Assembly (NCBI GenBank): GCA_026770025.1
Contig: JAMXDE010000012.1
Coordinates: forward strand, 1,302,001 to 1,366,000
Direction: 5' to 3'
Source of the DNA: Craspedostauros australis
Lineage: Eukaryota > Bacillariophyta > Bacillariophyceae > Mastogloiales > Achnanthaceae
Length of the DNA: 64,000 nt
The translations under genes and the position numbers were made by a program. This document shows positions 52,932 to 64,000 of the stretch, piece by piece; the stretch's first letter is position 1, and each line of letters opens with the position of its first letter. A model generated the notes under the pieces. That model saw only the letters and a list, made by a program, of their open reading frames with translations. It searched no databases and was not told the origin of the DNA.

Positions 52932-54171
52932 CTACATCCAGAGGTCGTAGACCACGGGCACCATCGGAGCAGAACGTGCGAAGAGAGGGGAATTCAAGTA
53001 CAGCTCCCAAAGCACCAGCGCGAAGATACCAGCCCACGCGCCTGCCTCCAGCAACTGCCAGCGTCAAAGGCAATATGTGAAGAGTATGGCATCCAGGTAC
53101 GTGTACCCGTACAGGTTGTGTCGCAGCAACAAGAAGGAACGTGAGACGATGCATTTGTGCGGCAAAAGCAGACATTTTGCAAGAGACCCACCATACGCAA
53201 CTGCAGGCGACTTCCCTACATTGCGAAAAGCTGAAGCAGACACTCGATGGAGTTCTCAGTAGTTGCATGTTCGCCTCATCATCGCCCATCTCAAGACACG
53301 CGCCGGCTGAAACAAAGTGCACACTCTTTGTTTCCACCGCCGCATCACTTCACGAACGACACAGAAGTTCATCCAACAGCGGACCTCACGTATCAAACCA
53401 TCGCTGTGTCCTCTCCCAACATGATTGTACCGTCAATAGTGCCCTTTTCCTTTTGACACACCGTGCACTATGTTGGTTCCTCACCTTGATCGGATTGACT
53501 TCGCCCTTTTCATCAACAACGAAGGGGATCTTCTCCCAGATCGTCGTCTGATTCTCCTCCTCCAGAGCTTTGAGCGCTCTTGCCTTGCGTGCGGCTTGAC
53601 GGGCCTTCTTTGATTCCTTGGCAGGCACATCCGACTCGTCGATGGGTTCCGCCATGGCTTGGAAGTCCTCGAAATCTGGAATGGACTTGGTCACGTCCTT
53701 TCTGCCATCGTCCGCGACTTCATCAAACACAAAGTTCTTCTCCAACGAACGGTCCTTGATGAGGTCCTTGACCGAACGCACTGGCTGGGTGGAGCTTCCC
53801 ATCATGACATCCGTCACGACGTTGCCATCCTCGTCCGTTCCCACGACGGAGATCTGGCTCGACAGCGACTTCTTGGACGATTTGACGTCGTCCTTGAGCT
53901 CGAAGTCTGGCAGATCGCTGCTGGCGGCCGCGCTGTCGTCTACGTCGAAAGTGTCCGAAGCTGGCGGCGTGGATGGTGTCACTGGAGATTCCGGTGACGA
54001 TTTTTGACGACGTCGTCGTTTCTTGGCCATCTGCATGGCGACGGAGGATCTCGCAATTGTCGCTGATGCGATGTGCGGTTGCCCGCATGCATGACCGTGG
54101 GATGGAACGCAGAATGCATCACCTGCGATGACGCAGAATGCGAACGCGATGAATGATGCCAACTGGTTCAT
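52932..54171 (-). CDS. Plastid-targeted single-helix membrane protein, two exons, 269 aa
   Basis: Exon 1 is 54171-53485 and exon 2 is 53054-52932; the 430-bp intron runs from GTGAGG to GGCAG, phase 0. The N-terminus MNQLASFIAFAFCVIAGDA is a signal peptide followed directly by FCVPSHGHACGQPH; Phe after the cleavage site is the hallmark of complex-plastid transit peptides. The middle is charged (KKRRRRQKSS, DLPDFELKDDVKSS, SVKDLIKDRSLEKNF), then KKARQAARKARALKALEEE and IWEKIPFVVDEKGEVNPIK. Exon 2 gives LLEAGAWAG, a membrane helix (IFALVLWELYLN) and SPLFARSAPMVPVVYDLWM. I recovered exon 2 by reading past the donor; an alternative frame over the same bases (52822-53337) is not credible. I recall similar stramenopile and algal proteins with WExYxNSPxFxRxAPMxPVVY ends but cannot name a function. 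Confidence 0.82.
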
Positions 54172-55079
54172 CGTGATCGCCGAAGTGTCTTGCTGATGCG
54201 AAGACTTGGAATATAATGCTTGCAACAGATCTATGCGATCGGAGTCGGATCTTCAGCTGTTCGAAGGTGCCTGAACTTGTATGGTGCATGCAATTTGTTT
54301 GGGATTGTGAAATAGTGTGAGAGGAGCTCGCTACTGCCTCTCACAACCGAGACGACCAAGGATCCAATCTCCGTTGTCGTTGTGTGTGTTTGTTTGTTTT
54401 CCCGTAGTCGTACTACTACGCGTCCAGAAGTATGCAGATCCATGTTGCAGTTTTGGTTTGTGTTGGGTTTGCCTCCTTTGGATTCTGTTTGACGTCACCC
54501 ATCATCAATCCAACACGGTTGTAATCATGCTAGTCGTACTTTGACTCGTGTGACCCACATGTTTCCATGGATCTGTTGTCAACCATCCTCCACCAACTTC
54601 ACTATCCCGCATGCATCGACCATACTCGTACCATATAATTACCATCATCATTACCATGACCATTTTGAGCTCGTAAACGAATATGAATGAGAGCGGGTGG
54701 ACCTTCCGGTGCGCAAGCAACATGATGGATTAGAGTGGAGAGAGTCCTCCATTCCAGAGGCTTGCTTTGTTGGCAGAGTCTAATACTCGTAGCATGCAGC
54801 CAGCCAAGCAGACACGACATTGTTGGCGCGCTCCCATCTGCGCATGACTTTCACCGAAATACTCTGCAATCGCTTTGGAGATCTCGCTTGCGTCGCAGAG
54901 TAAACGTTGTCTCTATCTCCGTGCCATTCTTCTGCGCCTGGCGCACGAGTACCCGCCGTCTGTTTGTGCTTTGTGTGGGGCTTCCTTGATTCTTGGTTCT
55001 CGTTCAGTAATACCTCGTACCTACTGGGGCTTGTGTGCCTCTTGGTTGGACCTGTGCGCAATGGACTGAGATGTTGCAT

Positions 55080-55374
55080 TCATTCACTATCGCGCTCAGA
55101 GTACCTCTTGGGTTGCTGAAGGACGGTCGACGTTCTTGGTCGGGTCCGCTGCATCCGGATGGCGCCAAGATCATGGCTCAGACAAACATCTTTGGCGTCA
55201 TACGAGCTTCTCGGAGGTCTACGACTACTGACGGCGGATGAATTCTGAATGTATGCCACATCACGATTACCCTTCTGGATTTCTTTGCGACGTTCTTCGG
55301 TGAATCGGCGCACGAATCCCTTCGTATCACCTTCAACTACTGGTACGATTATGCAGTCGGTGTTGAACATTCCT
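55080..55374 (-). CDS. Doubtful small open frame
   Basis: From the Met at about 55374 the frame reads MFNTDCIIVPVVEGDTKGF, then VRRFTEERRKEIQKGNRD and a basic, Ser/Arg-rich tail ending ERDSE. A CATCAAAG word just upstream could be a splice acceptor, so this might be a terminal exon. No family is recognised and the opposite strand is also open over part of it. Confidence 0.25.
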
Positions 55375-55869
55375 TTGATGCAGGGCAAGGCAAGTAAAAG
55401 TGCTTTGCTGCTACCAGATCGGTCATGGGTTTGTTGCGCTGCGTGGCGACACTTGAACTGTGTTGTGTTGTACTTGCATGCCAGCTTGAGTGTGTATGGT
55501 AAGCGAGGCTCAATCAATCTGCAGTCCACTCAGCGAGCGAGACTCTGGTTGGTGCTCACACATCCACATGCTCATGCTCATGCTCATGCTCGCGTAGCGT
55601 GACACCCTCCTTTCATTTCATCTCACCGTGCTGACTCGTGTGCACAGCTTTGGTAAGATCTGCGCCATTTCGATCGGCACCGACACATCTGATCGACATA
55701 TTATATGATGATTGTGATCCATTATATCATGCTCATGCCGAGGCATGTGACTGGGATACCTGTTGCGATATGGCTCTTTCCGTCAATCATGTTGCCACCA
55801 ATGCCAGCACCAATGCCGCTGCGCTTTCGTCTCCCAGAGGCAAGCGTAGGCGCAGATTGAGATGCAGAA

Positions 55870-55900
55870 AGATAGAAAGATAGATAGATAGAGAGAGAGA
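55870..55900 (+). repeat. GATA/GA microsatellite
   Basis: Runs of agatagat followed by gagagagagag. Confidence 0.7.
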
Positions 55901-58710
55901 GCAAGACCAGGAAGATGCATCAGGGCACATCGATGTCAGTCATCTGAAGCTTCGTCTTGCGTTGGGAAGCAGTCTCGTTGACTTCAGACACAGTGACATC
56001 GCTGATTCAGCGCCCGATACGGCAGCGAGAACTCCGCGATCAGCCAGGAACGCGGATACTCGCCCGAAAGATATACGACTAAAGGTGCGAGATGCTCGGT
56101 CTGTGGACCCAAATGAGCCTCACCACCCGCCGGATAGTTCAGTCCTCTCATCTCATCTCGCGGTCTTGCTCTTGCTCTTGCTTGATGTGAAGTATTGTAT
56201 TGGCAGAGTCGAGTCTGTACGAGTACATCGTATGCAGGTGTATTGGAGGACCCATCATAATGCAAGCTAACAGAGCATCTCCGAAACATTCCCTTCCGTG
56301 TCGTGCCCATCCAAGAAGCAATCGCTCGAGAGCGCTTTGCCGCAACCAAATCCGAGCTCGGCCAAAGTCATCCTCCCGACCGGTGAGGCGAGTAGGAGTG
56401 CTCGCAGGACGATGGCGATCATGGTTGGGGTCGACGCACTCGGAACCACCAAGGCGACGATCATGGTCGTGCAATGGACGGACAGCGCGATTGCGAGTGC
56501 TGTGTCCACGACATTCGGTACAAACGAAATGAAGTTGCTCTGATCGTAGGTACGACTAAGTACCAGAACTCGTCCGAGAACGATACTCGTATTCGTGCGG
56601 TATCACAGCCGATCCTCGTCTTGTTGCTGTATTGTCGGTATCGCATGAAGAAGAACGCAGACTTGCCAAGAAAGAACGCTGGTCTGATCGTGCCATACAT
56701 ACGAGGATGTAGTCGTACGAGTAGGACCACTCATCAAAGGATTCTACGAGTAGCTCATACGAGTATGCGTATGGTATGGTATGGTACGGTACAATGGCGG
56801 TGCCTGCAAGCGTCATAGCTCGTACGCATAGCTCGTTTGGTATCATGCGCACTCGTGAGCACTTGGCTTGTGAAATGTGAGGCATCCTGCGACTAATCGT
56901 AGACTTCTGAGCTACATCATGTCACAGCACTTGAACGTTGTGGGCTGGATTGGCTCGCCGTTGATGGGTCATTTGAGGAGGAGCAAGTGTCCCTTGTTGC
57001 GATTTGGGGGCAGAAGGGCGGTCGCAAGGCCTCTCGTGTCGCATTTCCACGGTTGGGCGAGAGCTACAAACACTGATGCGAGTGTTGGCGTTTCCAAACT
57101 TGGTCCTCGCCGTCTTTGTTCGGACATGGCGGGCCCATCCAGACCGGTTTTTGGGCTTCCGACTCGCGGTCATCCGGAAGACAACTTTTGCTGTCCCTTG
57201 CCTCTCGTTGCCCTGTACTCTATGTGGCAAAACAGTTTTCGTCGAAGCGCATCGCATGGCGTCACGCCACAAGAACACGGAACGGATTGAAATACTCTAC
57301 TTTGCTCTATGATATGTACTTTGTACGAGCAGAGTGCATACTGGTACAACCGCGAACATCATACGACTATACCAGACACCAAACACCAAACATCAGACAT
57401 AGAATAGCTACGTCTGAGCATCCTAGTGTTATGCAAATACAGCCACAAGATTCTCAAAACGTGATCCGTCGACCAAGGAAGTCAGACATCAAGAGGAACA
57501 GGAGATTTTGATGCTTTCATCGTTGCATGTACACGGGTTTGGCTGCAGTTGGTTCTCTGTTGATGGCGCGCAGAGAGCTTGGATGCCTTTGTGTGCTCGT
57601 CACAGCTATCTGTTAAATTACATTGTCCTCGCGGTTTCCCTTTTCGCGCAGTCGCCAGGTGTGCTGTTGCGCCGTTTGGCCCGAGGTCGCCGTTCGCGAG
57701 ATGTGGCTAGTCATGAAGACATTCCTCCAGGCGAAGTTGCGAAGTTGCTGGACAAGCCCCACAGGATTTGGTGGGGCATGTGCGGCCTTGTGAGACCTTG
57801 TTCAGCCCTTGCAGGTTGTGGTCGAGGTGGGGGCGTGGGCGGGTGACACTGGGCGACTTTCTGTCTGCTTCGTTCGTGAGCGAATGAGACGGCGGATCTC
57901 GACTTCGCCAACAGGTTGTGCTGACCCTCCCATGGTGGAGGCGAACGACGAGAAACGAGCCCACACCAGCACCCAAATCAAATCAAACCCAACCAAAATA
58001 GCGCGTACACAGCGTTTTATACTAATTTTTCTGCTCTGGAGTATTTCATTCTGCGAACATGTATGGTCTTATATATATGGTACGTATGATACAAGTGCGA
58101 TCTACTCTGTCCTTCTCTGCTGCACGCGTATGGTATGCAGGTAGTTCGTGTTATACATCGCATATTCGTGCTCGAAATGTGACGACCACCGTCCACCCGG
58201 AGAAGTCGTCGACGAAAGAACAGAATGCCTACCATCCCGATTGTATTTCGGAAGATGGCGTGGGGCAAGAAAGGCAACAACAGGAGGAACACGGATGAAT
58301 CGAAGATTGATCTTGCGAGTACTCGACGTTTGGTCGGTCGTGTTCTTCACCAAGGGCGAGATCACGTACAAGAGGGCCCACAGGGTTGGAGGCGGGACGT
58401 TCGCTCTTCGTTTGGTTCATGGATGATGGCTCCAGACTCCACACACACTCAACATCAAAGTCACGCATACCACAAACTCGCAGTTGGGCTGTCTTGAAAC
58501 GCGATTTTATGGTGCGGTCATGCCAGCGTGGCACGCTTGCGACTAGAACAAGCGCAAGGCATAGCAGTCACATGAGCGCGGCACCATACGCCGCTGTGGA
58601 GAATACTCCCAGCATGCATGGCTCACACTGGTCGATGCGAGTACTCCATCTACCTCCCCACAGTATCTGTTTCTATTCGTCGAAATCGCACGATGCCGTC
58701 ATGCTCAATC

Positions 58711-58772
58711 GTACTTGTACTCGTGTTCACACTCATACTCACGCTCACGCTCGTACCCGTACTCGTATTTGT
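58711..58772 (+). repeat. Degenerate hexamer microsatellite, about ten units
   Basis: Six-base units of the form gtactc, acactc, atactc and acgctc. The unit carries the actcgtac word that is scattered through other intergenic parts of the window. Confidence 0.75.
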
Positions 58773-61142
58773 GTGCCATACACGGTGTGGATGGTACGAG
58801 CTACAGGCCACGAACCACGAGTACGGTACCACGCCAATTCTCTGCTCTTCTGCATTTGTGGAACGCTCCTGTTCCTGCCATTCGGCTCTTGGCTGGTCTT
58901 GGAGGTGTTCTGGGTGTCGGAAAAGCGTCGATCCCATTTTTGTTCGTGAAGGGTGGCTGCGCCGTTTTGTGGCACAATTAGTCTTCCGACTGCGACAGCG
59001 GCTTCTGTGTTGTGCAGGTGACCTTCTCCGTACCAATGGAAATGAGAAGTCATCCCACGAGTACGAACACATGTATTATTAAGCGCCACGACAAAAGGCG
59101 TGCGTCATTTCTCGTTGCGTGGTTGCCAGACAACTCGAATAGAGAATTGTGCCAGGGAGCCTCGCCTTTCCCAGTCGCGTTCCGCAGTCAACCCAGGTAG
59201 TGGCGCGGGAGTGTCGCCACCAGGTACAAAGACATTGACTTAGCCCACCGCTAGCAGAGGAACAGCGTGGTTCGATTTCATCAGCTTCCGAAGTGTGACC
59301 ACAGCGTCTCAACATCGACCACGTTAATTAAACTGCGAGCAGTCTTGACGCACTTTCGTCTGCTTTGTGTCTGTCGACAAGACGCTTCGCCATGTTCGTT
59401 GCATCGTGAACGCCCACGAGCGGACCTCCCAAGGTCAGAGACAACACGCCTTTCGACGAACGGTTAAAATTAATCTTGTCGCACGATGTCGTGTCCGGTG
59501 TCTCACTCGCAATTGAAGGTGGAGCCATTGTGTGTGTGGCATACATGCTCGCAGAGTACATATACTTAGCGACGTGTGGTAGATCTCTTGTTATTCCAAC
59601 CCGACTAAAAGTACCAGGGTGCAAACACACAGCACACTCTCGTCAGGGTTCATGGCTGCGCACCTCTGTTTTTGTGGGGCTGTTTCGTTGCTCCGCTGCA
59701 GCGAAGAGACGCTTTCTGAGCGCAACTCATCCTTGGTGTCGTCTGTCTGGTTTGTCGACAAATACCGGTCAGACAGATGCATTCAAGGTAAAGGCGCAAA
59801 GGTCAGTCGACACACTAACTTGTATTCTACCACACAAACAACCAAGCCACTTCGCAGCCGAGTATCCGCATGGGCACTGTTCCGTCTCCTCACAATTCCG
59901 CAAGATTTCGCGCCGAACCCAGAGAGCGTTCCATCTCCCATCCATTCTCCTGCTACTGCCCGATCTGCAACAAACCAGCGGCAGTCGTTCCGTGACAGGG
60001 TTGAGAAGAGGCAATGAATTCAGACAACAACGTAAGTGACAGTTGCTGCTCTCTGTGCGGAGCATCCCGCAGAGCACTCTCGCGGAGCACTCTCGTATTC
60101 GTATGTATAATACCATACATCGTCCTCGTCCAATCCTGGAATAGCCCGTATCCATCACATGATTGGCAACTTGGCGACAAGTCAGATGGTTGGTCCATCG
60201 CCCAGTGCTCGGTCCCAATAACTCTGTCGTTTTTTGGTAAGATGGGATGGGAGGAGACGGTTGGGTACTCTCGTCAGATGTGCGGCGTCTGGGTGCTCTA
60301 TGGGGGATGCTAATGATGCGATTTATGCTTCTTCGGACCATGGCGAAAGACGCGGGGAGATAAGAAACGCCACAGAGTGTAGACTACTCGTGCTGCCCTG
60401 TCTTTGCCGTCGTCGCTCTGTAAACTTGCGTAGTGTTTTTGCTGTGTCGGTCAAATCGACTCTTCTTCGGCGCTTCCTGAGAACACGATCATGTCTCATT
60501 GACACTCATCAATCCCAGGTGTACCTTCATGCGTGGCAGGCAATCCATCACGGCGGATCATTCTCACCATCACCCCTGTGATACCTGCTCTCGACTCGTG
60601 TCTCGGATGCTCATTGTACGCCACTTTTTGCCACCACGCGGTGGCGCGCATCGATTTTTGACGCAAAGGATGATAAAGCTGGTCAAGCAAAACAGCGGCT
60701 CGATCTCGCTCTCTCCATTCCTCTCACACCTGCGGAGAACATCAAGACTGACGCCAAGGTCATAGGAGCAACGCCTCCGCGTCACACACCCAACACCGTC
60801 TTGGCAGCACGGGACGAGAGATCGATTGCAAGTCACAAAGAAACAGGCAAGGATATCGACCGACACCAATCGGCAAGACAACATTATCAGCCGGACTCGG
60901 CACCGCTCGTATGGGCACAGCCAGCAAGTTCATCGATAACATCGACGCCGTTGGCAAAACAAGCACAAAAAGCTGCTCACGAGCCGCATGCCCGTACGGC
61001 ACAATCACAACCGCCTGCTTCCATAACTTCGCCATCCTCGTTTCCACCTTCGACGCCAAAGCAGCCTCAACAACTGGGATTACGGTTCAAACAGCACTAT
61101 CACACGAGTACGCAGAAACACGAAGACAAACAACACAGATCG

Positions 61143-62702
61143 ATGGCAGATTCAGGCAAGAGTGCGATCGAATCGAAAGTAACGTCAGAAAGCCACGGCG
61201 CGTCTTCCACTGTGTTAGGTTCCGCGCTTGTACTTGCGCCTGCACTTGCGTCAGCATCTCAAATAGCTCCGTATCCCTCCGCTGACTTTTCAACGTCGAT
61301 GGACGGAAATCAGGAGTCGGCGTCACCGTCGTCGTGTGCCACTGCGCCCAAATCCAAGCGAACAAGAAAGCGGAAATGGAAGAAGCCCAAGGACATGCCC
61401 AAGCGTCCTCTGTCCGCTTACAACATCTTCTTCGCCGATGAAAGGCAGAACATGATCAACGAGGGAACGTTGCACTCAAGCACAGCCGACGTTGAGCCCA
61501 GTGCAGCGCCGCCGCCGTTGTCTACGTCCATACCTGCTTTGCGGTCTGTGCCGAAACCTTCACACGATGGAAAGGGGCGTGCCCGCAAACCCAAGATCGG
61601 ATTCGCAGGCCTTGCTAAAACGATCGCATCCAAGTGGAAAGTGCTGGGTCCCACATCTCGATCCAAATACGAGCAACAGGCAATGGTCGAGCGGGAGCGG
61701 TACAAGCGCGAGCTCGAGAAATGGAAGCAAGAACAGGAGGACCGCCGCATCTTCGACATAAAATTTGCATCCATCTACAACATGCAAGGGTTGAGGGGGG
61801 CACAGGCCCTCCAGGAGGATGGATCATATGATCTCGGCGATGTGACTATGGGTGGTGTATCTTCGCGCGTTGACGGTTTCCGCGATGACGATGAAGCCGC
61901 AGAGGAGGTGCACAACACGCACGGCGATGAGCATAGGAACAGGCATGAGTACGAGTTATTCGCGGAATCTCTTCAGCAACAACAACTTCGACAACAGCAG
62001 CAGCAGCGACAGCAACAACAGCAGCGACAAGAACAACAGTATCATCAAGTCGGTCAGATCCAGCAAGGTCTACACGGCAACCTCGACACGAATAGCTCGT
62101 GGATGGCACCCTGGCAATCCATCCAGCCAGAAGTACAAAACCCGGTAAATACGAATAGGATGGACTCCGCAACATCACCAATACGCGAAGACATGAAGGC
62201 GGATCAAGAACATGCAGGAGGCGCATTCGGCAGGGCAGCATCGCATTTACCCTCGTCGGCATTCGCCAGTCTGAACCAAAGTATGGGATCTATCCACACT
62301 TCCGTGACGGACCAGGACATGACAGGATCGTCGTCGGCTAACGACATGCCGTTTGATCCCATCACCGTTCCGCCACACCAGACACCTCCAGCGCACAACG
62401 TACCATCCGGTTCGACGTTCGACAGCTCGCAGCGTAGCCTGGGATCATCGATGCTGACGATGGGCTTGGCAAGTCCCAGATCTCAGCTGTCGCCGAATAC
62501 ACCCCCTCGAGATTTTCACATCACATCCGGATCCAACATCGGGCGTTTGGCACGGGCGCTTGATGAAGAGTCTTTCCATTTCCTGTCGTCTCTTAGGGAT
62601 GGCGCACACACTACCGGTGGCGACGATCACAACACCACCGACCACAGCCATGACGATCATGGCCGCGACCTTCATCGCATGCAGAGGGAAGGGAGACGGT
62701 GA
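61143..62702 (+). CDS. HMG-box protein with a split box, 519 aa
   Basis: I chose the ATG at 61143 (MADSGKSAIESK), the first in a frame that is open further upstream. A basic stretch KRTRKRKWKKPKD (about residues 74-86) leads into the HMG box: helix 1 PKRPLSAYNIFFADERQNM, then an insertion of about 45 residues (Ser/Pro-rich, ending GRARKPKI), then helices 2 and 3 (GFAGLAKTIASKWKVL and SKYEQQAMVERERYKRELEKW). The canonical Pro-Ala-Phe-like start and the Trp of helix 2 are present. Further on are an acidic patch, a Gln-rich run (about 280-305) and Ser/Thr-rich sequence. HMG boxes bend DNA or bind nucleosomes; a transcription-factor role is likely but the target is unknown. Confidence 0.85.
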   Translation: MADSGKSAIESKVTSESHGASSTVLGSALVLAPALASASQIAPYPSADFSTSMDGNQESASPSSCATAPKSKRTRKRKWKKPKDMPKRPLSAYNIFFADERQNMINEGTLHSSTADVEPSAAPPPLSTSIPALRSVPKPSHDGKGRARKPKIGFAGLAKTIASKWKVLGPTSRSKYEQQAMVERERYKRELEKWKQEQEDRRIFDIKFASIYNMQGLRGAQALQEDGSYDLGDVTMGGVSSRVDGFRDDDEAAEEVHNTHGDEHRNRHEYELFAESLQQQQLRQQQQQRQQQQQRQEQQYHQVGQIQQGLHGNLDTNSSWMAPWQSIQPEVQNPVNTNRMDSATSPIREDMKADQEHAGGAFGRAASHLPSSAFASLNQSMGSIHTSVTDQDMTGSSSANDMPFDPITVPPHQTPPAHNVPSGSTFDSSQRSLGSSMLTMGLASPRSQLSPNTPPRDFHITSGSNIGRLARALDEESFHFLSSLRDGAHTTGGDDHNTTDHSHDDHGRDLHRMQREGRR

Positions 62703-64000
62703 CTTGGAGTGCGGTGCACGTAGCTTGTGCACGGGCCATGGAGAACGGGCGCACACCCATTGTGCTGTTCTACACTACACTATCATACTATTATATGTCA
62801 GTAGAGAACAGCACAATGGTGTTAACATTGGTGCCATGCACATCTACAATACATCTGTCATTCACATATTATATTCAGACATGCGCGCGCATGCGTCCAA
62901 ACAAGAGATAGCATCCGAGCCCCCATCCCGACTATCATTCACGGGGGATCTGGAGTACGGCACCCCAACAAGAGATCATAGTGCGCGATATCTGAGCCTC
63001 CGGCTGGACACGGGCAACAACATATGATGGCAGAACTCTCAAGCAACCTTGTGTGTAGCTCGTCCCATACCAACCAACATCCCAGGATCCTCTTCTTGCT
63101 TCTCGCGCGATGCATGCCAAGATGCGCCGTGATTTCTCTGTCATTGGATAGAGTAGCCAAGACAAGATCCTGATAACACCTTCGACGGAAGCGATGCATT
63201 ACGCAGCAATTCACCGCTTTCGCATAACATCACCTTAGGCTGTCGTAATCCAGATACGCCATAAGGTACCGCCAATGAGAGCATTCTCGTTCATCGCAGA
63301 GCACTTCAGAGTATTGGTGGAGTGATTTGAAGCAACTGACGCCACGATCATTAGACTAACCGAGGTAGGCAAGAAGAGGCCATTTCCAAGTGTCTGGGCA
63401 CACCGAGTCCGAGTACTTTGCAGCAACGCGCCGCGCGACACATCAACCAAAGAAGCTGCTGGAGGCAGCGGGAAGGCAGGCCTGGCTCCACGAGAGTGAT
63501 ACACGAGGTACGTGCGTACAGAATACCACACTACGAGTTGTATTGTCTCTGGACAACCTGCCATGAGTACCGACCAATACAAACAGCTCGTCGAGTAGGT
63601 CGTACAAGACAGCGATGGCATCTTGCCATTACGCAGGTGGGTCAATACCAGAAGGCGGTCACTGGCGGAGTAGTGCTCGTCTTTTCTTCCATGCTGCGAG
63701 CTACGAGTAGTGCCAAACATGCTATCGCACTTATGCATTGTTTGTTTATTCTCGGTCTTGTGCTTGGCCAATACCGTCTTGTCCAAGACTTCTTCATCCT
63801 GCCAGAGGCAGGTATCGTGGAAGCACATAGAGTCTGTATTGTATCTCTGTGCTCCACTGGAGTGTGTCTGCACCTCGCGAAATGTTTCCATGATCATGTC
63901 CACTCCCGTGGCACTCTCGTGTGCAGAGGAGGACGATGATCTATGCATTGCGAATGGTAGGTTGATACGTGTACATGGTGATGTTTCAGACGGTTTGACA
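62703..64000. other. No supported gene
   Basis: The last 1.3 kb contains overlapping frames on both strands (63235-63948 minus, 63418-63939 plus) without domains. No RNA gene was recognised. Confidence 0.4.

Larger units (their letters stand above)
54172..61142. other. Seven-kilobase gene-poor region
   Basis: Many short frames on both strands, none with a domain. The most protein-like is on the minus strand at about 55374-55080 (GDTKGFVRRFTEERRKEIQKGNRD), listed separately. Intergenic sequence is rich in tacgagta and actcgtac words, and 58711-58772 is a hexamer microsatellite. A 114-codon open extension precedes the HMG-box gene start and may be 5' untranslated or an upstream exon. Confidence 0.4.

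Noticed and set aside
52822-53337. Minus frame of 171 codons
   Set aside because: Runs across the intron and exon 2 of the plastid protein in a different frame; the spliced exon 2 frame matches a remembered conserved end, this one matches nothing.

Overview
The window is nuclear DNA of a eukaryotic alga, most likely a diatom. Four things point there: two genes with the DUF6824-type domain that is abundant in diatoms, a secreted protein with silaffin-like lysine clusters, a plastid preprotein with a signal peptide followed by a phenylalanine-led transit peptide, and a Ty1/copia element in one gag-pol frame. The genes have GT-AG introns and are not arranged in operons. Species cannot be told from the sequence.

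Left third (1-25 kb) is dominated by mobile DNA. After a gene-poor start and a DUF6824 gene (3690-4604), a 10,265-bp segment (5515-15779) is bounded by 27-bp inverted repeats with one mismatch and flanked by CAA on both sides. It holds a two-exon PIF/Harbinger-like DDE transposase (13250-14295), an unrecognised two-exon 974-residue gene on the other strand (8985-5920), a 48-bp minisatellite and an array of 214- then about 234-bp tandem repeats. I read it as one unusually large Harbinger-like transposon. Next comes a PARP-family gene (WWE domain plus mono-ADP-ribosyltransferase domain) that is broken in several places and is split by a copia element (18152-24049) that looks whole and very young.

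Middle (25-54 kb) is the host gene-rich part: a silaffin-like secreted protein (27128), an unrecognised 448-residue protein (29046), a four-exon PP2A scaffolding A subunit (30945-34058), a four-helix membrane protein (34552-35151), a signal-anchored RING-H2 ubiquitin ligase (35811-37142), a CaMKK-like kinase ending in a polybasic stretch and CaaX box (38862-42500), a two-exon DUF6824 protein with three copies of a short R-x-[ST]-T-x-D motif (43081-46239), a Gln/Asn-rich putative regulator (50057-52267) and a two-exon plastid-targeted membrane protein (52932-54171).

Right end (54-64 kb) is mostly without recognisable genes except an HMG-box protein with a split box (61143-62702). Five introns resolved in intact host genes are 302-477 bp, while the two in the Harbinger-like element are 128 and 141 bp. 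All functional calls rest on reading motifs by eye; splice sites were chosen by GT-AG rule, frame continuity and remembered family alignments.
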